Made by a program: the position numbers and the translations under genes. Positions 1 through 6,385 of a stretch of 7,344 nt of DNA are shown here, one piece after another. The notes below the pieces were generated by a model. It worked only from the letters and a program-made list of their open reading frames with translations. It searched no databases and had not been told where the DNA came from. Source of the DNA: Paracoccaceae bacterium (GTDB taxonomy: Bacteria > Pseudomonadota > Alphaproteobacteria > Rhodobacterales > Rhodobacteraceae). The stretch lies in assembly GCA_003250135.1 (NCBI GenBank), contig QKHF01000260.1, positions 1 to 7,344 on the forward strand, given 5' to 3'. Within the stretch, counting starts at the first letter, position 1, and the number at the start of each line of letters is the position of its first letter.

Positions 1-1104
1 CAGCTTGCCCTCGCGCGCCTTGCCCTTGTCGCGCCCTGTCAAGAGCGCGACCTCCACCCCGGCGGCCTCGGCGAGCGGCGCGATGCTCTGCATGTGCTGG
101 CGGGCGAGGATCTCGGTCGGGGCCATGATCGCCGCCTGCCCGCCCGCCTCCGCGGAGATCAGCATCGCCATCAGCGCGACCAGCGTCTTGCCAGAGCCGA
201 CATCGCCTTGCAGGAGCCGGAGCATGCGCAGGTCGGATTCCATGTCGCTCTCGATCTCGGCGATCGAACGCAGCTGCGCGCCGGTCAGCGCATAGGGCAG
301 CGCGGATTTCACCTTCTCGCGCAGGCTTCCATCGCCTGTGCTGGCCGCGCCCTTGCCGCGCTTCATCCTCGCCCGCGCCAGCGCCAACGCCAGCTGGTGC
401 GAGAGCAACTCGTCATAGGCCAGCCGGTCGCGCGCCGGGGCGCCCAAGTTCAGCTCGCCGGGGCTTTCAGGGGCGTGGATCGCGTGCAGCGCGGCGCGCC
501 AGTCAGGCCAGGTCCGCTCCGCCTTCAGACCCCGGTCCAGCCAGTCCGGCAACTCCGGCGCGCGAGACAGAGCCTCGGCCGCCGCCCTGCCCGCCATGCG
601 CTGGGAAAGGCCCGCGGTCAGGGGATATACCGGCTCGAAGGGCGGCAGATCGTCGGCCTCTCGCGGCGTCAGGATATGGTCCGGATGGACCATCTGCAGC
701 AGGCCGTCGAAGATCTCCACCTTGCCCGAGACGACGCGCCGCTGGCCCATCGGCAGCGTGCGGCGCAGCCAGTCATCCTTGGCGTGGAAGAACACCAGCA
801 GGAACTCGGTCGCGGCGTCCTGCACGTGCACCTTGTAGGGCTGGCCCTTGCGCTTGGGCGGGTAGTGCTCGCCCACCGTGACCTCGACGGTGACGGTCTG
901 GCCGTCCAAAGCGCCTTCGGCGGTGGGGCGGAGGCGGCGGTCGATCAGCCCGTGTGGCGGTGTGAAGAGGACATCGCGCACCCGCGTGGCGTCGAGCTTC
1001 TCATAGAGCTTCGCCGTCTTCGGCCCGACGCCCGGCAAGGCGTCGAGCCCCGCAAAAAGCGGGAACAGAATCTCGGGCCTGCGGGATGGGGGGGGGCTGC
1101 TCAT
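1..1104 (-). CDS. recG: ATP-dependent DNA helicase RecG, N-terminal 368 residues (cut by window edge)
   Basis: RecG is a superfamily 2 helicase that remodels stalled replication forks and branch-migrates Holliday junctions; it is a cytoplasmic DNA-repair enzyme. The visible part starts MSSPPPSRRPEILFPLF and has a helix-hairpin-helix-like LPGVGPKTAKL at residues 23-33. The OB-fold 'wedge' region follows (about 65-150, including the LVFFHAKDDWL stretch), and then the helicase core: LTGAQ at 273-277, Walker A GDVGSGKT at 300-307 and motif Ia APTEILARQH at 328-337. The family is about 690-700 residues long, so the DEAD/DEAH box and the second RecA-like domain lie beyond the left edge. The ATG at 1104 is the first start after an in-frame TAG 36 bases upstream; no clear Shine-Dalgarno precedes it. 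It lies 44 bp downstream of the CYTH-CHAD gene on the same strand, so cotranscription is likely. Codons 4-6 contain a run of nine C (plus-strand G at 1088-1096), a possible slippage site. Confidence 0.95.
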   Translation of the reverse strand, partial: MSSPPPSRRPEILFPLFAGLDALPGVGPKTAKLYEKLDATRVRDVLFTPPHGLIDRRLRPTAEGALDGQTVTVEVTVGEHYPPKRKGQPYKVHVQDAATEFLLVFFHAKDDWLRRTLPMGQRRVVSGKVEIFDGLLQMVHPDHILTPREADDLPPFEPVYPLTAGLSQRMAGRAAAEALSRAPELPDWLDRGLKAERTWPDWRAALHAIHAPESPGELNLGAPARDRLAYDELLSHQLALALARARMKRGKGAASTGDGSLREKVKSALPYALTGAQLRSIAEIESDMESDLRMLRLLQGDVGSGKTLVALMAMLISAEAGGQAAIMAPTEILARQHMQSIAPLAEAAGVEVALLTGRDKGKAREGKL

Positions 1105-1148
1105 GGCGCGGATGATGGCCGGGGCGGGCCGCGGCTTCTAGGGGAAAA

Positions 1149-2699
1149 TCAGCGCCAGAAGTCCGGGGCCGCTTTCAGGTCCGCCCATTTCCGCTGGGCG
1201 TCGCGCCAGGCGATCTCCGCATTGGCCTCGCACCAGCCGATGACCCGCCCAGCGGCGAAGGCGGGCTCCGCCTGCCCCCCTGCGATCCCCGGCAATTCAT
1301 GCTGGGCCATCGCCGCGTCGTTGAGATGGCCGAACACGTCCTGCAGCCGTTTGAGCTGCTTGAGAAAGGGTTTCACCTTCTTTTCGGGATACAGCGATTT
1401 GAAGAAATCGACCGTGTAGCGCAGCTTCTTCAGCTCCTTGCGCATCTCGTGCCGCTCCGGGATCGTCAACTCCTCAAGCCGCTTGCCCCATTTGGAGACC
1501 TTGCGCCAGAGTTGGTCGGCGGCGAAATCGCAAACCGGCGCCGCCAGCCGCGCGCTCTGGCCGATATCGCCGGGGTCCAACCAGCCGCGCCCCTCGGTGA
1601 AGGCGCCCAGGGCGAGCGGCAGGCGCTGCGCCTCCTCCGCCGACATGCCCTTGGCGACCGCCGCCTTCACCGCGTCGCGCCGCGCTACAAGGGCCTTGGT
1701 CAGTGACTTGAAGCCGGGATCGCGCTCGGCCTCCATCGCCTTCGCAGCGGCGCCGACCACGTCGCTGATCAGCACGTCCATGTCGCGCAACGCGCCGACC
1801 GTGCCCCCGAGAGCCTTGGCCTCGGCTGAGATCGGCTCCACGCCCTCCATCGCCATCAGCGGCTTGAAGACCGTCAGCGCGCTTCTAAGGCGGCGCAACC
1901 CGACGCGCAACTGATGCGGACCCTCCGGAAGCTCCGTCTTGATCGCGACCGCCAGGTTGCCGGCGATCTGCTCGAAGCAGGAGCGCAGGATCGCCTGCAT
2001 CGCCTCCTCCGCGGTCATCGCGGGCTTCAACCCAGGCGCCTTAGCGAAGACCGGCTCCAGCCTGGGCTGCGCATCCTCACCAGCCAGCAGGCGATATCCG
2101 AGCGCGGCCTTGGAGTCGGTGGAGTAGCGCAGAACCTCGCCCGCGAAGATGTGCTGAGCGACCTGGAACACCTCGGCCGGATCACCATTGGCCAGCTCGA
2201 TCTCCGCCTCTCGGATCGGCGCGACCCTGCCGCCGGCGCGCAATTCTCCGTCGTCGAGGCAGAGTTCGACCAGCCCGCCTGTGGGCGGCGCCAGAAAGCG
2301 CGCAGTGCGTTTTATGTGCGTCTCGATGACGGGCGAAAGCGGGCTATGCCCGATGATCTCCCGGATTTTTTGCCGCAGCGCAGCATCGGATATTGCATCG
2401 ATCGAGGGAGCGGAGCCGCGGACCGGAGTTTCGATTTCGACATGATTCGAAATTCCGGCCGTGATCTCCCCCTTGGCCTTGACGGTCTGCACCCAGTTCC
2501 GCCCTATTTTGCGGGTGCGAAGGGCAATGCCCGCCCGTCGCAGAGCCATATCGGGCGTGTCATGGTAGATGCTGAGGAGAGTCTTGGTGGTCGGGCGACC
2601 GTTGGCCATCGCGCGGATGGCGGGTTTGCCCCGCACCCGGCGCATCTGCGCCTCATCCAGCGTGATTTTCAGCTCGAATTCGCGGTTCGCCTGAGCCAT
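1149..2699 (-). CDS. CYTH and CHAD domain protein, probable inorganic triphosphatase
   Basis: A 516-residue protein with an N-terminal CYTH domain (about 1-208) and a C-terminal CHAD domain (about 228-510), the architecture of E. coli YgiF, an inorganic triphosphatase. The CYTH metal/triphosphate tunnel is marked by the ExExK motif EFELK (E7, E9, K11), by basic residues in LRTRK (60-64) and K74, and by alternating acidic strands VEIE (87-90) and EAEIE (164-168). CHAD is a helical, positively charged polyphosphate-binding domain; its two signatures are HQLRVGLRRLRSAL (262-275) and HEMRKELKKLRYTVDFF (417-433), with LRDMDVL at 304-310. Hydrolysis of PPPi or another triphosphate is inferred from the family; substrate cannot be read from sequence. 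No signal peptide or membrane segment is seen. The ATG at 2699 lacks a good Shine-Dalgarno but puts the ExExK motif at the usual N-terminal position. The 84-bp gap after ligA has a run of seven T on the coding strand but only a weak stem. Confidence 0.92.
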   Translation of the reverse strand: MAQANREFELKITLDEAQMRRVRGKPAIRAMANGRPTTKTLLSIYHDTPDMALRRAGIALRTRKIGRNWVQTVKAKGEITAGISNHVEIETPVRGSAPSIDAISDAALRQKIREIIGHSPLSPVIETHIKRTARFLAPPTGGLVELCLDDGELRAGGRVAPIREAEIELANGDPAEVFQVAQHIFAGEVLRYSTDSKAALGYRLLAGEDAQPRLEPVFAKAPGLKPAMTAEEAMQAILRSCFEQIAGNLAVAIKTELPEGPHQLRVGLRRLRSALTVFKPLMAMEGVEPISAEAKALGGTVGALRDMDVLISDVVGAAAKAMEAERDPGFKSLTKALVARRDAVKAAVAKGMSAEEAQRLPLALGAFTEGRGWLDPGDIGQSARLAAPVCDFAADQLWRKVSKWGKRLEELTIPERHEMRKELKKLRYTVDFFKSLYPEKKVKPFLKQLKRLQDVFGHLNDAAMAQHELPGIAGGQAEPAFAAGRVIGWCEANAEIAWRDAQRKWADLKAAPDFWR

Positions 2700-2783
2700 G
2701 GGACAGAATTAAGGCGCGACTCAGCGTGGGTCCAGAAGAGCTTGGGCGCGCCCGTCAAAAAAACTCACAAACTTGTCCACAGG

Positions 2784-4931
2784 CTAGCCAGAGACCAAAG
2801 CGAGCCACTCATCCTCGGTCATCACCGCGACGCCCAACTCCTCGGCCTTCTTCAGCTTCGACCCGGCGCCGGGGCCCGCCACCACGATATCGGTCTTCTT
2901 GGAGACCGAGCCGGACACCTTCGCGCCCAGGGCTTCGGCCCGCGCCTTGGCCTCCGCCCGGGTCATCTTTTCCAGCGTTCCGGTGAACACTACGGTCTTG
3001 CCGGAGACCGCTGAATCGGATAGCGCGGCCTCCATATGCTGCACCTCAAGCTGGCGCAGCAAATTATTGAGAAGTGTTCGATTTTGACTTTCGGCGAAAA
3101 ACTCGACAACCGCCCCGGCGAGGATCTCTCCGACCCCGTCGATGTCCAGAAGCGTGGCCCAGGCTTCGCCCTCCCGGTCGGCCGCCGCGGTCATCGAGGC
3201 TTCGAAATTCTCCCAATCGCCATAGCGCCGCGCGAGTAGTCGGGCGGAGGTCTCGCCCACGTGTCGAATGCCCAGCCCGTAGATCAGTCGGTCGAGTGGA
3301 ATGACCCGGCGCTCGTCGATCGCTGCGAACAGGTTTTCCGCCGACTTTGAGCCCCACCCTTCCGTGCTTGAAAGTCTTTGTATTTCAGAACCTTGAGACC
3401 CAAATCGCGCCTTCAGAGTGAATATATCGGCGGGCTCACGAACCCAGCCCTTGTCCCAGAACGCCTCCACCTGCTTCGCCCCAAGCCCCTCTATGTCGAA
3501 GGCGCCGCGTGAAACAAAATGTTTCAGTCTTTCAACAGCTTGCGCCGGGCATATCAAGCCACCCGTGCAGCGGCGGACGGCCTCTCCGTCCTCCCGCACC
3601 GCGTGTGAGCCGCATTCCGGGCAGGTTGAGGGGAACTGGTAGGGCTTCGCGGCGGGCGGGCGTTTCGAGATATCCACCGCCACGATCTGGGGAATAACGT
3701 CGCCCGCGCGTTGCACCGTCACCGTGTCGCCGACCCGCAGGTCGACCGGCGCCTCCGCCGTTCCGCCGCGGATCGGCAGGCCGTCGCCCCCGAAGCCGCG
3801 GATGTAATCCTCGTTGTGCAGCGTGGCGTTGGAGACGACCACGCCGCCCACAGTCACCGGCTCCAGCCGCGCTACTGGCGTCAGCGACCCGGTGCGCCCC
3901 ACCTGGATGTCGATGGCGTTCAGGATGGTGGTCGCCCGCTCAGCAGGGAACTTGTGGGCGATCGCCCAGCGCGGCGCGCGGCTGACGAAGCCGAGGCGCG
4001 CCTGCCAGTCCAGCCGGTCGACCTTGTAGACCACGCCGTCGATGTCGTAGCCGAGCGTGGCGCGTTGCGCCTCGATCGCGCGGTAATGGGCCAGCAGGTC
4101 CTCGACGCCGTCGCAGCGCTCCATCAGCGGGTTCACCTGAAACCCCCAGTCGGCGAAGGCCCGCACCACCCCCATTTGCGTGTCTGCGGGCAGCGAGGAA
4201 ACCTCGCCCCAGGAGTACGCGAAGAAGCGCAGCGGCCGCGCGGCGGTGATCGCTGGATCGAGCTGGCGCAGCGACCCCGCCGCCGCGTTGCGCGGATTGG
4301 CGAAGATCTTCTGGCCCGCCGCTTCTTGCCGGGCGTTCAGCGCCTCGAAATCGGCGTGGGACATATAGACCTCGCCCCGCACCTCGAAGACCGGCGGAAA
4401 TTCGCCTTTTAGAACTTGCGGGATGTCGTGGATGGTGCGGGCGTTGGTGGTGACGTTCTCGCCCTCCGTCCCGTCGCCGCGCGTGGCGGCCTGAACCAGC
4501 GCGCCATCCTCATAGCGCAGCGACAGCGACAATCCGTCGATCTTCGGCTCGGCGGTGATCGCGACTGGTTCATCGTCCTTGAGATTCAGAAACCGGCGGA
4601 TGCGGCCGACGAATTCCGAGACATCGCCGTCCGAAAACGCGTTGCCGAGCGACAGCATCGGCGCACGATGGCGAACCTTGGCGAATTTCTCGGACGGGGC
4701 GGCGCCGACGCGCGCGGAGGGCCCGTCCTTCGGCGCGAGACCGGGGTGCAGCGCCTCAAGCGCCTCATAGCGGCGGCGGAGCGCGTCATAATCGGCGTCG
4801 GAGATCTCCGGCGCGTCCTGCTGGTGGTAGAGCGCATCATGATGGGCGATTTCGGCGCCGAGGCGTTCAAGCTCGGCGCGGGCCTCGTCGGCCGTCAGCG
4901 CATCCAGCTTTTCTTCCGGCGTGTTCGCCAT
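2784..4931 (-). CDS. ligA: NAD(+)-dependent DNA ligase LigA
   Basis: LigA seals nicks between Okazaki fragments and during repair, using NAD+ as AMP donor. At 715 residues it has the full bacterial layout: domain Ia with HHDALYH near residue 30, the adenylation domain with catalytic lysine K130 in KIDG (130-133), and TRGDGTEGENVT after it. The OB fold follows at about 310-400. Then come a Cys4 zinc finger (C437, C440, C455, C461), helix-hairpin-helix repeats including GLGIRHVGE and DIDGVGE, and a C-terminal BRCT domain from about 642 (GKTVVFTGTLEKMTRAEA). All key residues are present, so it should be active. The frame is open to an ATG at 4964, but the ATG at 4931 (MANTPEEKL) is preferred because GGAG lies 7 nt before it. 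Stop TAG is at 2784-2786. It follows ctrA by 107 bp on the same strand. Some stretches of the 3' half (around 3060-3110, 3357-3430 and 3508-3545) are less GC-rich than their surroundings. Confidence 0.97.
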   Translation of the reverse strand: MANTPEEKLDALTADEARAELERLGAEIAHHDALYHQQDAPEISDADYDALRRRYEALEALHPGLAPKDGPSARVGAAPSEKFAKVRHRAPMLSLGNAFSDGDVSEFVGRIRRFLNLKDDEPVAITAEPKIDGLSLSLRYEDGALVQAATRGDGTEGENVTTNARTIHDIPQVLKGEFPPVFEVRGEVYMSHADFEALNARQEAAGQKIFANPRNAAAGSLRQLDPAITAARPLRFFAYSWGEVSSLPADTQMGVVRAFADWGFQVNPLMERCDGVEDLLAHYRAIEAQRATLGYDIDGVVYKVDRLDWQARLGFVSRAPRWAIAHKFPAERATTILNAIDIQVGRTGSLTPVARLEPVTVGGVVVSNATLHNEDYIRGFGGDGLPIRGGTAEAPVDLRVGDTVTVQRAGDVIPQIVAVDISKRPPAAKPYQFPSTCPECGSHAVREDGEAVRRCTGGLICPAQAVERLKHFVSRGAFDIEGLGAKQVEAFWDKGWVREPADIFTLKARFGSQGSEIQRLSSTEGWGSKSAENLFAAIDERRVIPLDRLIYGLGIRHVGETSARLLARRYGDWENFEASMTAAADREGEAWATLLDIDGVGEILAGAVVEFFAESQNRTLLNNLLRQLEVQHMEAALSDSAVSGKTVVFTGTLEKMTRAEAKARAEALGAKVSGSVSKKTDIVVAGPGAGSKLKKAEELGVAVMTEDEWLALVSG

Positions 4932-4937
4932 CACCCG

Positions 4938-4945
4938 TCTCCCCC
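4938..4945 (-). promoter_or_regulatory. ligA ribosome-binding site
   Basis: On the minus strand GGGGGAGA precedes the ATG at 4931, with the GGAG core 7 nt from the start codon. This selects the 715-residue start over the in-frame ATG at 4964, whose 11 extra residues (rich in R, G and P) look like translated leader. Confidence 0.65.
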
Positions 4946-4987
4946 GCGGCGGTCCGCGCGCCAAGGGAAGCCGCGCGCGCCGGGCGG

Positions 4988-5017
4988 AGATTTGCCTCCG
5001 AGGTGCGCCGGGTCAAG
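4988..5017 (-). promoter_or_regulatory. possible ligA promoter (-35 CTTGACC)
   Basis: The minus strand of the ctrA-ligA gap carries CTTGACC (5011-5017), a good match to the alphaproteobacterial housekeeping -35 element CTTGAC. A 17-nt spacer leads to AAATCT (4988-4993), a poor -10. If real, it would give ligA transcription independent of ctrA, and it sits just downstream of the hairpin at the end of ctrA. The weak -10 makes this tentative. Confidence 0.25.
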
Positions 5018-5038
5018 CGAAGACGAAGAAGGATTACA

Positions 5039-5800
<762 letters not shown>

Positions 5801-5808
5801 TGGTTGTT

Positions 5809-5814
5809 TCCTTT
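5809..5814 (-). promoter_or_regulatory. ctrA ribosome-binding site
   Basis: The minus strand reads AAAGGA, with the AGGA core 8 nt before the ATG at 5800. It fixes the ctrA start at MRVLLIEDD and argues against the in-frame ATG at 5911, which would add 37 residues not found in the family. The surrounding GGAAACAACC is nearly repeated at 5917-5927. Confidence 0.65.
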
Positions 5815-5829
5815 CGCCGTCACTCGCTC

Positions 5830-5845
5830 TTGATGCTCTATTAAC
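5830..5845. promoter_or_regulatory. candidate CtrA-binding box upstream of ctrA
   Basis: The plus strand reads TTGA-TGCTCTA-TTAAC. It matches the CtrA consensus TTAA-N7-TTAAC at all but one defined position with exact 7-nt spacing. The right half extends to TTAACCAC, one base from the half-site TTAACCAT known in Rhodobacter relatives. It ends 29 bp upstream of the ctrA start codon. A poor -35/-10 pair on the minus strand (TTTACC, 17 nt, TTAATA) would place the box over the -10 region, which would favour autorepression. The promoter itself is not certain. Confidence 0.5.
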
Positions 5846-5882
5846 CACGGTATCGGCAATTGGTAAACGAAAAATGAGCGCC

Positions 5883-5915
5883 CTAACCGCATAGGACTGC
5901 GATATTTTCATCCAT
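5883..5915 (-). other. possible 10-codon leader ORF upstream of ctrA
   Basis: On the minus strand, GGAAAACAACCT is followed by ATG at 5915 and an open frame MDENIAVLCG ending in TAG at 5883-5885. The sequence before this ATG nearly duplicates the ctrA initiation region (GGAAACAACCA before ATG at 5800). It is too short to judge as a gene. It may be a translated leader, the trace of a small duplication, or chance. It lies wholly within the 148-bp sciP-ctrA gap. Confidence 0.2.
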
Positions 5916-5948
5916 AGGTTGTTTTCCGGCCACAAGGCGGCGCGGAGC

Positions 5949-6239
5949 CTAGCGCGACAGGTCCCGGTACAGCTGCGCCCGCGTGGCCCTGAGTCCCTTA
6001 ACGCCGTGGCGCTCGATGGACTGTCGCCAAAGCTCGAACTCCTCAATCGAAAGCCCGTAGCGGCGGCAGGCCTCGGGCAGGCTCAGAAGTCCGCCTTTGA
6101 CGGCGCAAACCACCGCCGCCTTGCGCCGCGCCACCCAGCGCTTGGTATCCGGCGGGGGCAAGTCCCCGGCGGTCATCGGCTTTCCGTCCGGCCCCAGAAC
6201 GCGCCTTGCGGCGTCTTTTCCATTCATCCTGCCTGTCAC
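5949..6239 (-). CDS. sciP: SciP-family CtrA inhibitory protein (DUF1153)
   Basis: A small helical protein of 96 residues. DUF1153 is the family of Caulobacter SciP, which restrains transcription from CtrA-activated promoters during G1. The family core is clear: VLGPDGKPMTAGDLPPPDTKRW (positions 14-35), the basic WVARRKAAVV, then a helix-turn-helix-like segment GGLLSLPEACRRYGLSIEEF (49-68) and a C-terminal RHGVKGLRATR. Three in-frame starts are possible: GTG 6245, GTG 6239 and ATG 6227. I chose GTG 6239 because GGGAG lies exactly 7 nt upstream. The ATG at 6227 would give 92 residues, close to the usual SciP length, but has no spaced Shine-Dalgarno. The gene is upstream of and co-oriented with ctrA (148-bp gap) and divergent from mnmA. 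The function is inferred from the family. The ctrA linkage makes it more likely to be SciP itself than another DUF1153 paralogue. Confidence 0.88.
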   Translation of the reverse strand: MTGRMNGKDAARRVLGPDGKPMTAGDLPPPDTKRWVARRKAAVVCAVKGGLLSLPEACRRYGLSIEEFELWRQSIERHGVKGLRATRAQLYRDLSR

Positions 6240-6385
6240 GCGCACACTCCCAAAGAGCCGCGATTTGACCCCAATACGGCTCAGCCAGGGACGATAGCGG
6301 GCGGGTGTCTAACAAAGCTTGAATCGCTCCGCCGGGTGGTCGAGGCCTTGCCGCGCGCAGGTTCGGGCTTTATGTCCGCGCCAGA
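6240..6385. promoter_or_regulatory. divergent sciP-mnmA intergenic region
   Basis: This 146-bp region must hold promoters for two divergent genes. On the plus strand, TTGACC at 6265-6270 could be a -35 for mnmA, but no convincing -10 lies at 16-18 nt. A degenerate CtrA-like pattern, CTAA-N7-TGAA (6309-6323), matches the box at 6 of 8 defined bases and overlaps a GAATC site (6321-6325) of the type methylated by CcrM. No intact TTAA half-site is present, and no clear terminator or RNA gene was seen. Confidence 0.3.
6247..6251 (-). promoter_or_regulatory. sciP ribosome-binding site
   Basis: Minus-strand GGGAG lies 7 nt before the GTG at 6239 and 19 nt before the ATG at 6227. This spacing decides for the GTG start. 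Confidence 0.45.

Noticed and set aside
94..1419. A 441-codon plus-strand open frame
   Set aside because: It lies antisense to recG and the end of the CYTH-CHAD gene; its translation is arginine- and glutamine-rich low-complexity sequence with no recognisable domain, typical of a GC-rich shadow frame.
2774..2782. TTGTCCACA, one mismatch from a DnaA box
   Set aside because: It is a single copy in the ligA-CHAD gap with no cluster of boxes or AT-rich unwinding region, so there is no support for an origin.
2740..2783. Possible terminator after ligA (seven-T run at 2757-2763 on the minus strand)
   Set aside because: The preceding sequence offers only a 4-bp stem with a 2-nt loop, too weak to call an intrinsic terminator.
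1914..3014. A 366-codon plus-strand open frame
   Set aside because: It is antisense to the CYTH-CHAD gene and the ligA BRCT region, both of which have clear conserved domains; the antisense product shows none.
5801..6046. In-frame N-terminal extension of ctrA by up to 82 residues
   Set aside because: CtrA proteins begin at MRVLLIEDD, a good ribosome-binding site precedes that ATG, and the extension would run into sciP.
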